This document shows, in pieces, positions 17,640-25,784 of a DNA stretch of 62,199 nt; positions within the stretch are counted from its first letter, which is position 1; each line of letters starts with the position of its first letter. Below the pieces are notes generated by a model. It ran no database searches, had not been told where the DNA came from, and saw only the letters and a list, made by a program, of their open reading frames with translations. Source of the stretch: Litoribacterium kuwaitense (GTDB lineage: Bacteria > Bacillota > Bacilli > Bacillales > DSM-28697); assembly GCF_011058155.1 (NCBI RefSeq), contig NZ_JAALFC010000022.1:1-62199 (forward strand), written 5' to 3'. The position numbers were made by a program, and so were the translations under genes.

Positions 17640-18361
17640 CAGCTTGGATTGCGCTAGGGGCAGGAATCCTTTCATTCCTTTCCCCTTGTACACTCCCTCT
17701 ATTCCCGGCATACTTATCTTATATTACGGGGATGAGTGTAAAAGAAATACAAACTTCAACAGAAATTAATGTTCGAAAACGATTGTTGACACATGCAGTA
17801 TTCTTTTTACTTGGTGTATCAACGATCTTTTTAAGTCTAGGTGTAGGGGTCTCATTGGTTGGTCAATGGATGCAGCAATTGATTTCTGGTGAGATCGGTC
17901 TCTTTTTACAACGAATTGCCGGATTGTTTATTATTATCATGGGGTTGTTTGTCGCTGGTTGGATTAAATTTGGCGCACTGATGAAGGAAAGACGTTTTCA
18001 AATGACGAGAAAGCCATTAGGGATCATTGGTACATACTTCGCTGGGATAGGTTTTGCGGCGGGGTGGACGCCCTGTATTGGACCGATTTTCGCCTCGATT
18101 CTTGTCATGGCTGGCAGTCAGCCTACCCAAGGCGCGTTTTACACAGTGATGTATGTCATCGGGTTTGCCATTCCTTTCTTAGTCTTAACGTATTTTATTG
18201 GCTCAGCGAAATGGCTTGTTCGGCATAGCGGTAAAATCGCGAAGGCTGGCGGTGTGTTAATGATTGCTATGGGTGTGTTGCTATTTACTGGTCAGATGAC
18301 GAAGATTTCTAACTTTGTACTCCGTTTAGTACAAGACAGCTGGTTTGCTAATCTAGGGTGA
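17618..18361 (+). CDS. ccdA: CcdA-like thiol-disulfide electron transporter
   Basis: A 247-residue, six-helix CcdA/DsbD-core membrane protein that passes electrons from cytosolic thioredoxin to extracytoplasmic thiol proteins. The two membrane-embedded redox cysteines lie in SPCTLPLFPAYLSY and GWTPCIGPIFAS. ATG 17618 is used because GGAGGG lies 7 bp before it; an upstream in-frame start at 17549 would overlap the previous gene by about 90 bp. The ResA-like gene 16 bp downstream is its natural electron acceptor. CcdA proteins serve cytochrome c maturation and other periplasmic-side thiol chemistry. Confidence 0.9.
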   Translation: MESTLDLTAWIALGAGILSFLSPCTLPLFPAYLSYITGMSVKEIQTSTEINVRKRLLTHAVFFLLGVSTIFLSLGVGVSLVGQWMQQLISGEIGLFLQRIAGLFIIIMGLFVAGWIKFGALMKERRFQMTRKPLGIIGTYFAGIGFAAGWTPCIGPIFASILVMAGSQPTQGAFYTVMYVIGFAIPFLVLTYFIGSAKWLVRHSGKIAKAGGVLMIAMGVLLFTGQMTKISNFVLRLVQDSWFANLG

Positions 18362-18377
18362 AAGGGGATAGAGAGAC

Positions 18378-18974
18378 GTGAAAAAGATTGTTTTAGCGGC
18401 AGTATTTACCGCGCTATTCGGCTGGGCAGTGTTTGATCTTGTTTCTAGCCAAAATGAAACGAAAGAAGAATTTGTCGTACAGAGCAATGAAAAAGCGATA
18501 GTTAGCGGACAAGACGCTAACATGAATACGGATTATACCAATACAGGCGAAGTCGGGCTGAATGAAGGGAATATCGCTCCCGACTTTACGTTGACAAATT
18601 TGGAAGGGGAGACGATGACGCTTTCTGATTTCCGTGGACAAAAGGTCATGATCAACTTCTGGGCGACGTGGTGCCCGCCATGTCGAGCAGAGATGCCAGA
18701 TATGCAAACCTTTTATGAAGAAAAGGATATCGAGATACTTGCAGTCAACTTGACGCAAACTGAGTCAGGTACGGATGTTGTCGACGAATTTATTACTGAT
18801 TTTGAATTAACGTTCCCAATCTTAATGGATGAAGAGCTTGAGGTGTCTTTAGATTATCAAATTAGGCCGATTCCTACGTCCTTTATGGTGGATGAGGAAG
18901 GCGTTATTCGCTACAAAGCGCTTGGTGCTTTGAATTATGATTTGATGCTTCAAGCGTATGAAGGAATGAACTAA
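18378..18974 (+). CDS. Membrane-anchored thiol-disulfide oxidoreductase (ResA/TlpA-like)
   Basis: A 198-residue thioredoxin-fold protein held outside the membrane by an N-terminal hydrophobic segment (about residues 3-18). The redox motif is WCPPC (Cys99, Cys102) inside [16 protein letters not shown] cis-Pro lies later in [11 protein letters not shown]. The CPPC motif differs from the CEPC of B. subtilis ResA, so it may have another target. It is a GTG start with AAAGGGGA upstream, 16 bp behind ccdA, which should keep it reduced. The two-component genes start about 55 bp further on and may be cotranscribed. Confidence 0.9.
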   Translation: MKKIVLAAVFTALFGWAVFDLVSSQNETKEEFVVQSNEKAIVSGQDANMNTDYTNTGEVGLNEGNIAPDFTLTNLEGETMTLSDFRGQKVMINFWATWCPPCRAEMPDMQTFYEEKDIEILAVNLTQTESGTDVVDEFITDFELTFPILMDEELEVSLDYQIRPIPTSFMVDEEGVIRYKALGALNYDLMLQAYEGMN

Positions 18975-19029
18975 ACGCTCTCTATTTTGTCCATTTTCAC
19001 GTACAATAGGGGCAGGAGGTGGTCTTTAA

Positions 19030-19707
19030 GTGAAACAAACACTGTTGGTGGTTGAAGATGACCCCATGATCAGAAATCTCATTCGACTCTATCTTGAAAA
19101 AGCAGATTACGATGTGAAGACAGCTGGGGATGGGGAGGAAGCAAAAACCATTTTCTTACGAGATCATCCTTGCCTAGTGATTTTGGATTTAATGCTCCCG
19201 AAGATCAGTGGTGAGGAATTGTGTCAATGGTTCCGTGATCAGGAGAATAATGAAGTTTCGATAATCATGCTATCGGCAAAAGCGAGTACAAATGATAAGA
19301 TTCAAGGGCTGAAAATGGGAGCAGACGGATATATGACAAAACCGTTTGAGCCGGAGGAGCTTGTAGCTCAGGTCGAAGCCGTGTTGCGCAGGACAGGCCA
19401 ATTTTGTCAAAAAATCGCTTACGGTGGGCTTTGTATTAAGCCGCGTAAAGGAGAAGTGTTGTTATACAATCAACCGATTCATTTAACGAAGCATGAGTTT
19501 ACGCTGTTGTTCTATTTGATGGAGCATCCGAATCAGGTGTTTTCAAGAGCCGATTTACTTGAACAACTGTATCCATATGGGGATCGTGACGTGATGGATC
19601 GGACGATTGATGCCCATGTGAAAAAGCTTCGTGAGAAAATCGAAGAAAGCTCTTCACAAAGGCGCCTGCAAACGGTTCGAGGGATGGGGTATATGTTTGT
19701 TCCGTAA
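19030..19707 (+). CDS. OmpR-family response regulator
   Basis: A 225-residue regulator. The receiver domain (1-120) has the acidic pair Asp10-Asp11, phosphoacceptor Asp53 (VILDLMLPK) and the Lys in MTKPFEPEE. The winged-helix output domain (about 130-225) ends with RTIDAHVKKLREKI and VRGMGYMF. The GTG start follows AGGAGGTGG. The kinase gene overlaps its end. Lying behind the ccdA/resA-like operon, it may regulate thiol-redox or cell-envelope functions; that is positional inference. Confidence 0.92.
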   Translation: MKQTLLVVEDDPMIRNLIRLYLEKADYDVKTAGDGEEAKTIFLRDHPCLVILDLMLPKISGEELCQWFRDQENNEVSIIMLSAKASTNDKIQGLKMGADGYMTKPFEPEELVAQVEAVLRRTGQFCQKIAYGGLCIKPRKGEVLLYNQPIHLTKHEFTLLFYLMEHPNQVFSRADLLEQLYPYGDRDVMDRTIDAHVKKLREKIEESSSQRRLQTVRGMGYMFVP

Positions 19708-20785
19708 AGACCAGCTTTTCTTACGACAACCAAAGAAGGTGTTTTGGCGTCTATTTATCTTTAACGTAGCTGTTACAACGCTGTTTATCGCCTTTAGCAG
19801 CGGTACGATTTATTACACGGCCTGTTTTTTAGTTGATAGAATCAGTGGTACAGAAAGTGCGCAACAGCTGCAATTTGATGCCGACTTGTTTTCCTATTTA
19901 TTGCCGATTAGCATCGGTGCTATTTCTGGTGGAACGGTACTGCACTACGTCTTTACGCGACGCATCCTTAGCCCGTTGCGGGATTTAATTGCGTCTACAA
20001 AGAAAATGAAGCAAGGAGAGTATCCGCCTCCATTAATTGTGAAATCCGAAGATGAAATGGGCGAATTGATCGTTCAATTTAATGAAATGGTGCAGCAGCT
20101 CAAAGATACGAAGGAGCGGCACGAAAAAAAGGTATCTGATCTCTCGCACGAGTTTCGGACACCGCTTGCCAACCTTTCCGGCTATTTAAAGGCGCTAAAG
20201 AGTGGTGTTATTACAGGAGATCAACAACTGTATGAGTCACTGTATGATGAATCGCAGCGCCTCATTCGCATGGTCGAGCAGCTTGAGCAGCTGAAGGAAT
20301 GGTACGAGGCGCCGATGAGCACGCTTTCCAGAACAGTAGATAACGAAATGCGTTCGCTTATCCATCAATCAGTGGCGATGTTTCGTCTCAGTTCAGCAGA
20401 AAACAACTGCACAATTGATGTGTCAGCAGATGAAGGATACGTCATGGAGCGTAATGGCGGTTTAAGTCAAGTGCTATATAATTTGTTAGACAATGCGATC
20501 CAACATTACGAAGGTGTGGGTGCGATTGTCGTACAAGGAGAAAAGATAGACGGGGCATACCGCGTTTCCGTGTCAGGACCAGGAAAGCCGATCCCGCCGG
20601 AAGCATCTAGCGCCGTTTTTGAGCGGTTTTATCGAGTGGATGCTTCTCGAGAAGGAAAAACAGGTGGGGCAGGTCTTGGCTTAGCCATTTCAAAGGAAAT
20701 CGTTGAAAGACACGAAGGAGAGATCGGTATGTCGTCGAACAACGGTTATCATACGTTTTGGTTCACTGTTCCTGTGAATCATTAA
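19697..20785 (+). CDS. Sensor histidine kinase, partner of the OmpR-type regulator
   Basis: About 362 residues from the TTG at 19697, which overlaps the regulator stop by 11 bp and has a purine-rich site upstream. A longer in-frame start at 19631 would run deep into the regulator gene. It has two membrane helices (about 14-34 and 60-82) around a short outside loop, then HAMP, then the HisKA box with phospho-acceptor His151 (DLSHEFRTPLANL), and an ATPase domain with NLLDNAIQ and GGAGLGLAISKEIV. The small sensor loop suggests it senses within the membrane or through another protein, perhaps a redox neighbour. A strong terminator follows. Confidence 0.88.
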   Translation: MFRKDQLFLRQPKKVFWRLFIFNVAVTTLFIAFSSGTIYYTACFLVDRISGTESAQQLQFDADLFSYLLPISIGAISGGTVLHYVFTRRILSPLRDLIASTKKMKQGEYPPPLIVKSEDEMGELIVQFNEMVQQLKDTKERHEKKVSDLSHEFRTPLANLSGYLKALKSGVITGDQQLYESLYDESQRLIRMVEQLEQLKEWYEAPMSTLSRTVDNEMRSLIHQSVAMFRLSSAENNCTIDVSADEGYVMERNGGLSQVLYNLLDNAIQHYEGVGAIVVQGEKIDGAYRVSVSGPGKPIPPEASSAVFERFYRVDASREGKTGGAGLGLAISKEIVERHEGEIGMSSNNGYHTFWFTVPVNH

Positions 20786-20891
20786 ACAGTGAGATGATTA
20801 GAAAAACACTACCGTCACAAGGTGCTCGCAGATTAAAGGAGTCATCGTGAGAATAAATAGTTCATGCGCGTGAGCGTATTAAACAGGCTAT

Positions 20892-20936
20892 GCCTATGTC
20901 TATGTCTAAGTTCAGAATAGACATAGGCTCTTTTTA
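20892..20936 (+). terminator. Intrinsic terminator of the two-component operon
   Basis: A perfect 12-bp stem GCCTATGTCTAT/ATAGACATAGGC with a T-rich tail. Confidence 0.9.
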
Positions 20937-21020
20937 CCTCTACGATCAAAGTCTTTTAATCAGAAACATATGTTTTGACGATGTAAGCCGCACGATAGCT
21001 TTGCTTTTACTCATTTCTCT

Positions 21021-21707
21021 TTACGAGTTGGCTAGCTGATTGAGCTGATGCTGGATAGATGTTAGCAGCCGTTGTCGTTCCACGGTCATTGCCTTTCCAT
21101 TTGGCAAAACGATCGGCTCTCCTTCGACAATTGTGCGTTGTGCTCGGTCGATGTGAATGGGAACGAATTGCACATGCTCCCCTGTCTCTTTGACATAATA
21201 ATCATCTACATGTAAAAAGCCTTCATACATTTGTCCAACTTCTGTAGACTGGCTAGTGTATTCAATATCAGGGAAAATGGCGATTGCTCTATTCTGTTTA
21301 AGTGCAGCTGCACTTTGTTTAAACGTTTGAATAATTTTACGCGAGCCCCGGTAGACAGGAATGGCACGCATAGAGTGCATGAAAGCACTGATCGCGTAAG
21401 ACAATGGATAGGCCAGTATGGTCGCAAGCCATTTTGGCAGGCGAACACGCTTCGTCCACGTGTATTCTACATATTGTTTAAAGCACGATTTTCGCTGGCA
21501 AAACACATGGTAGACCCAGACGTGTATGGGGGCGGGGTGCCAAAGCATAAGCATGACCGGTCCCCAAAGGTTTTGATGGTGCCCTACATAAACGACCGGC
21601 TGATGGTGCGATCGTGTATAGACTTTGTACTTCGGCATCATCAAACGGATAAGAGCCCGAATCAATTTGAAGAATCGTCCATAGAAGGGTTGAGGTAGTG
21701 TAGTCAT
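21021..21707 (-). CDS. PlsC-like acyltransferase, variant active site
   Basis: A 228-residue protein with the layout of lysophospholipid/1-acylglycerol-phosphate acyltransferases: a His-rich motif early (VGHHQNLWGP), a basic membrane-facing middle, a G-S-R/K motif (PVYRGSRK), and an acidic-Pro motif (IFPDIEYTS). The usual HX4D catalytic Asp is not present after either His of HHQNLWG, so the chemistry may differ. It begins 2 bp after the stop of the glycosyltransferase gene upstream on the same strand, so the pair probably makes or decorates a glycolipid. The acceptor is unknown. Confidence 0.7.
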   Translation of the reverse strand: MTTLPQPFYGRFFKLIRALIRLMMPKYKVYTRSHHQPVVYVGHHQNLWGPVMLMLWHPAPIHVWVYHVFCQRKSCFKQYVEYTWTKRVRLPKWLATILAYPLSYAISAFMHSMRAIPVYRGSRKIIQTFKQSAAALKQNRAIAIFPDIEYTSQSTEVGQMYEGFLHVDDYYVKETGEHVQFVPIHIDRAQRTIVEGEPIVLPNGKAMTVERQRLLTSIQHQLNQLANS

Positions 21708-21709
21708 CG

Positions 21710-22429
21710 TTAACTTTCCTTTTTACGCGGTTGTGCTTGAAACAAACCACGGACTAAGTTTGCTGAAATGCGTACTGAGTCTTTGATTGGGTTAAAGTGT
21801 GAGCTTTCATTTTTCTTAAAGTACAATGTTTGAATAGGAACTTGATAAATCGGTAAGCCCCGCTTACTTGCATCGATCAGCATCGTCATTTCAAATTCAA
21901 AGCGTTCTCCGTGAAGCGTCAACAAATGAGGCAGATCTGTAGCATGAATCCCCCGCAATCCTGTCTGAGTATCCAGAAGGTTCTGTCTAAATAGAGCATG
22001 AAAGAGCATACACGTCATTTTATTCCCAAAATAGCTGCGAACAGGCACTTGAGGGGAATGAAAGTCACGACAGCCGAGAATGAGTCCATGTGTCGTTTTT
22101 TCGAGCGCGGCAGCAACACGAAGGACATCTTGCACGGCATGTTGACCATCGGCATCTGCTGTTACAACACCGCAATGAGAAAAGCCTTTTTCAATGAAGT
22201 GCATAAACGCTGTTTTAAGTGCTCTCCCTTTACCTTGATTCAGAGAGTGCGTCAATACGGTGCAGTATTCAGCAACATTGAGCTTGTTAAACAACGGATG
22301 GGTGCTTTTGTCACTTCCATCATTTACGATAATGATCTTTTCACATCCATGCATGTGCAACTCTTCTACATAAGCGAGCAAAGAAGGTTCAGGATTTAGC
22401 GCGGGAATGACAACCGCTGCGTCTGTCAT
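21710..22429 (-). CDS. Family 2 glycosyltransferase, dolichyl-phosphate-mannose-synthase-like
   Basis: A 239-residue GT-A enzyme without membrane helices. The nucleotide-sugar motifs are present: VVIPALNPE, IIIVNDGSD, GKGRALKTAF and the metal-binding TADADGQH, followed by GCRDF and QTGLRGIH. DPM1-like enzymes move a sugar from a nucleotide donor to a polyprenyl phosphate or lipid. It is directly upstream of the variant acyltransferase, which points to a shared lipid product. AGGAGG is not obvious upstream; the ATG context is GGAGCATTTTG on the coding strand. Confidence 0.85.
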   Translation of the reverse strand: MTDAAVVIPALNPEPSLLAYVEELHMHGCEKIIIVNDGSDKSTHPLFNKLNVAEYCTVLTHSLNQGKGRALKTAFMHFIEKGFSHCGVVTADADGQHAVQDVLRVAAALEKTTHGLILGCRDFHSPQVPVRSYFGNKMTCMLFHALFRQNLLDTQTGLRGIHATDLPHLLTLHGERFEFEMTMLIDASKRGLPIYQVPIQTLYFKKNESSHFNPIKDSVRISANLVRGLFQAQPRKKES

Positions 22430-22947
22430 GTCAAAATGCTCCTTTCACAAATGATCCTATAGGAGGCACGTCTGCTTTACAGAAGAGATCGTTCACGAGA
22501 GAGAAAATTCCAAATGTTATTTTCCCATGATATGTAAGCGGCAAACCTCTAATGATGTTCCCTTTACGAGAGGAAGGTCAGCAAACGATGTCATAAGTGA
22601 GGCGGTGAGGGAATATACGTGTCGTAGTCATTTGCCTTGAGCTTATTCATCTTTATTAAGATTATATCTCACGAGTGGCAAAAGTATGCCGAGATGTAAA
22701 AGGGAGTTTAAAAATGAGTCCATGTCAGACATTTTTTATGATGGTGACAGGCACGTATATATTCCTTTTCTGAAAAAGCAGCGTAATGGGAAACGTCCTT
22801 TTTTATGAATGATCCAGTTTAAGGAGTCTATGAGACTATCTCATAAAAAGGAGACTTTTTTGACTCAAGATTTACCATTCCTACTTGTAGGGTTAGGACG
22901 AACATACTAGTATGATTACTAACTCTGTTTTTAGGTGGTTTATCCCT
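22430..22947 (+). other. Gene-free stretch with an attenuator-like hairpin
   Basis: About 500 bp between the divergent glycosyltransferase and histidine kinase genes. A terminator-like hairpin at 22825-22862 (AGTCT...AGACT outside, TATGAGA/TCTCATA inside, T6 after) lies some 90 bp before the kinase start and could attenuate it. A 19-codon ORF (22715-22774) with a GGGAG site 8 bp upstream encodes a hydrophobic peptide. I do not claim it is a gene. Confidence 0.35.
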
Positions 22948-24159
22948 ATGGAAAAACAGCATTCGCGAGTGATCGATACGATTTTGTTTGTGTCGCTCTT
23001 TTTTTTAACACTAGCACTCTTTTATAATCCTCCTGAACACCAACTTATTATGGGAGGAGCTGCTTTTTTATTTTCAATTATTCAATTTGTCCGTTATCGT
23101 CTTTTAAAGCTTGAGATTTCTACGTTTTTAGGGGGAGCGCTTTTATCCATTCAATGGGGTCTGGCTGTTTTAATTCAAGTGATTGACGGTACCTTCTTAC
23201 CACAAATTTTCTTTTTTATTTTAATCGCAGAACTGGCTTTTACCGTACCGCAACATGTAAGTTTATCGTTTGCCATTTGGTGTTACGGAAGCTTTGTTTT
23301 TGGTGTGGCTGTTCATCATCAGTTTCCACCCTTTGAAAAGATCAATTTTGTCGTCCCACGGATACTGGAATATGCTTTAATCTGGGGATTTAGTTACATT
23401 GCAAAAACGGTGATTGACCAGCGCAATCAGTTGGATCATGCGTATGGTAAATTAAAAGAAAATGCTATGAAATTGGAAGAGAAAACGTTGTTGGAGGAGC
23501 GGATGCGTTTATCGCGTGATGTCCATGATACCGTTGGTCATACGTTAACGGCGGCCATCTTTGGTATTGAAACGAGTAAACAGAAGTTCAGCCAAAACGA
23601 TCATGAACAAGGGATCAAGCATTTGGGACATGTTCAAGAGCAAATGAGAGCAAGTTTACAGCAGATTCGCCAGTACATTCATACGTTGTACGAGCAAAAG
23701 TCATTTTTACACTTTGAAAATAGCTTGCGACAATTGTTGAAAGATACAGAGGAGTCTTCGGGAGTTGAAATTGATGCGGCCATCTACGATATTCCTCCTT
23801 TGACGCCTGCTCAGGAGTTAACTGTTTACCGTGCGCTTCAAGAAGGGTTGACAAATGGGATTAAGCACGGAAAAAGCCGTTCATTTCAATTCGTTTTAAG
23901 AGGTGTCAATGAAAACCTCCACTTTCAACTAGACAATGATGGTACTTCTCCTGCCCGGATCCAATATGGTTTTGGTTTATCAACGATGGAAGAGCGTATA
24001 CAAGCTCTTTGCGGGAAGCTTCAGCTGCAAATCAGACCGACCGGTGGGATGAGACTTTCTTTTTCGCTGCCTCTGACTGAGGAACAGTCCTATAGGAAGG
24101 AGGGTGAACATGCCTGTGACAAAAATCCTCATTGCAGACGATCAACCAATGATTCTTGA
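22948..24159 (+). CDS. NarL-family sensor histidine kinase (HisKA_3 type)
   Basis: About 403 residues. The N-terminal half carries five or six membrane helices with no large outside loop. The HisKA_3 dimerisation box has phospho-acceptor His193 (SRDVHDTVGH). The ATPase has ALQEGLTNGIKHG and a glycine motif GFGLSTMEERIQ. ATG 22948 is preferred (AGGTGG 9 bp upstream); ATG 22912 would add 12 residues with a poorer site. Its last 50 bp overlap the response regulator gene. It probably senses membrane state or a hydrophobic ligand. Its partner regulator carries a frameshift. Confidence 0.88.
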   Translation: MEKQHSRVIDTILFVSLFFLTLALFYNPPEHQLIMGGAAFLFSIIQFVRYRLLKLEISTFLGGALLSIQWGLAVLIQVIDGTFLPQIFFFILIAELAFTVPQHVSLSFAIWCYGSFVFGVAVHHQFPPFEKINFVVPRILEYALIWGFSYIAKTVIDQRNQLDHAYGKLKENAMKLEEKTLLEERMRLSRDVHDTVGHTLTAAIFGIETSKQKFSQNDHEQGIKHLGHVQEQMRASLQQIRQYIHTLYEQKSFLHFENSLRQLLKDTEESSGVEIDAAIYDIPPLTPAQELTVYRALQEGLTNGIKHGKSRSFQFVLRGVNENLHFQLDNDGTSPARIQYGFGLSTMEERIQALCGKLQLQIRPTGGMRLSFSLPLTEEQSYRKEGEHACDKNPHCRRSTNDS

Positions 24160-24798
24160 TGGATTAAAAGCGATCATAGCCTCACAGCAAGGAATGGACG
24201 TTGTTGGCATGGCTAAAACTGGTGATGAAGCACTGCAGCTCGCTCAGACGTGTCATCCAGACGTCATTCTGCTCGATATTTATATGCCAGGATGTACCGG
24301 GATGGAGGCGCTTGTACAAATGAAGCAGCTGCTCCCTCATACACCAGTCTTATTAATGACATCTTTTTCGCAGGATGCGCTCATGCTAAAAGCCATAGAG
24401 TATGGCGCAACTGGGTTTTTATTAAAGGAGTGGGAACGAAGCGCATTATCCAAGCGATTGATGATGCGCAAAATGGGCAGATGGTTCTCCCGCAATCAGC
24501 CGGAAAAGTGCTATCGCAAAAACTGTTACATTATGCTGTCGAAGATCATGACCCCATTTTCGACAAAATTCCTTGGAATAAGCTAGATGTCGAATTTTCT
24601 GTGCGCGAAAAGCAAGTACTGACATTGTTATATGACGGTTATAAAAATGAAGAGATTGCCAAGCAGCTATTTTTATCGTTAGGCACCGTGAAAAACTATA
24701 TTAGTGGCATATATAAAGTGATCGGAGTCAAAAATCGTACAGAAGCCATTCTTTTTCTTAAAAAGGCGGCAGAAAAAAGCATGTTTACGAAGTTATAG
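24110..24798 (+). pseudogene. NarL/FixJ-family response regulator interrupted by a -1 frameshift
   Basis: The receiver domain reads normally from ATG 24110 (after GGAAGGAGGG), with Asp10-Asp11 and phosphoacceptor Asp56 (LLDIYMPG), up to GATGFLLK. Translation then leaves the family pattern. The rest of the protein continues in the -1 frame from about 24427: GVGTKRIIQAIDDAQNGQ, then a full LuxR-type HTH (SVREKQVLTLL to KNRTEAILFLKKA), to the stop at 24798. One missing A in the A3 run at 24424-24426 would restore the family sequence FLLKGVGTK. Without repair, the product is a receiver with an unrelated tail and no DNA-binding domain. It could be a sequencing error, a true mutation, or, less likely, recoding; AAAGGAGTG at the break resembles a ribosome site. 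Confidence 0.85.
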
Positions 24799-24971
24799 TG
24801 GAATATTGAATAAAAGAAAAGTCATGATGGTCAATGGACAACATAAGGTCGATGTAGTTTAAGCATATAGATAAGCGATCGGTCAAAGCGCTGATTGCTT
24901 GCAGTGGACAGCATTTCTTTAGGATAAAACATTAGATGACAAGAAAGTGAATATTTAGACATTGGGGTGAA

Positions 24972-25103
24972 ATGCTGATACAACTTCTTCTAAAAGTTGG
25001 TTTTGTTTTCGTTATGTCTGCGAAGTTTTTTCACGCTAATGATAAGGAAGAGTTTTTCTCTTTTTTCTCCATATCAGTGCCGTCCGTCTTTACTAAGATG
25101 TAA
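24972..25103 (+). CDS. Possible small hydrophobic protein
   Basis: A 43-codon ORF from ATG 24972 with GGGGTG 5 bp upstream. The first 18 residues are hydrophobic (MLIQLLLKVGFVFVMSA), followed by a charged patch (HANDKEEFF) and an aromatic tail. It is unrecognised. Nothing else explains this 370-bp gap, but codon bias cannot be judged at this length. Confidence 0.22.
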   Translation: MLIQLLLKVGFVFVMSAKFFHANDKEEFFSFFSISVPSVFTKM

Positions 25104-25194
25104 CATGATCGAAATAAAAAAGCCGTCGCGAAAAAGCGCAAATCATGATAGAGTAGAGACAGGATCAGAGATGGGGAAAGGAGAGAGAAGACCC

Positions 25195-25377
25195 GTGAAT
25201 GGACCTGTAGCTAGACAGATGAAAGAAGCGTATCTTGCTGAGGAGGAGTCTCTGCATGAGCTTCAATTGCGAGAACTCGAAGGAACGGAATGTGGGCTCG
25301 ATGCATTGCACACTTACGAACAATTTGTCGTTTCTGTTACTGAAGACGACGGAAATCAGGGCTCCATTGATGAATAA
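25195..25377 (+). CDS. Small acidic protein, function unknown
   Basis: About 60 residues from GTG 25195 (AAAGGAGAG ends about 10 bp before). ATG 25171 in the same frame would give 68 residues but lacks a good site. The sequence is strongly acidic and helical-looking (KEAYLAEEESLHELQLREL). It is unrecognised. The hairpin at 25420 would end its transcript. Confidence 0.45.
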   Translation: MNGPVARQMKEAYLAEEESLHELQLRELEGTECGLDALHTYEQFVVSVTEDDGNQGSIDE

Positions 25378-25419
25378 GTCGAAAATTGTCTCTCTTTTAT
25401 ATATGTTGTACGGTTTTTG

Positions 25420-25775
25420 AGCCAAAGTCTACAAAGACTTTGGCTCAGCCTGTTGACAAACGCTTTCATCCGTCGCCTGCCGCCTCGCTCGTTCTCTCAT
25501 GAACTAAAAGTTCTATTCGAGTCCTACGCTTGACTTCACGCCTAGTCTGACAAGCGTTTTCAAGCCAGGCTGAGTCTAGAGAGTGTTGACAAACGCTTTC
25601 GTCCGTCGCCTGCCGCCTCGCTCGTTCTCTCATGAACTAAAAGTTCTATTCGAGTCCTATGCATGGCTTCGCGCCTAGTCTGACAAGCGTTCAATCCAGG
25701 TTGAAATTAAAAGTGACGATTGTAAGCGGATGCAAATACATGCTACTTTAGCCAAAGTCTACAAAGACTTTGGCT
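25420..25775. repeat. Composite repeat: tandem 107-bp copies bracketed by identical hairpins
   Basis: Two direct copies (25452-25558 and 25585-25691, 133 bp apart) differ at only a few positions, near the CTACGCTTGACTTCACG segment. They are bracketed by two identical 26-bp hairpins (AGCCAAAGTC/GACTTTGGCT) at 25420-25445 and 25750-25775. Related degenerate copies lie at 1131 and 14506. There is no ORF and no transposase. Confidence 0.9.
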
Positions 25776-25780
25776 TTTTA
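25750..25780 (+). terminator. Intrinsic terminator, second hairpin copy
   Basis: The stem AGCCAAAGTC/GACTTTGGCT is followed by T5 on the + strand. The identical first copy at 25420 has lost the T-run. Confidence 0.7.
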
Positions 25781-25784
25781 CGAT

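Noticed and set aside
22715-22774. A 19-codon ORF resembling a signal peptide or pheromone before the histidine kinase
   Set aside because: It has a plausible ribosome site, but such short frames are common by chance and no processing or export gene is nearby.
24422-24430. Programmed -1 frameshift in the response regulator
   Set aside because: The local sequence T TTA TTA AAG does not form a proper slippery heptamer and no downstream stem was evident, so mutation or error is preferred.
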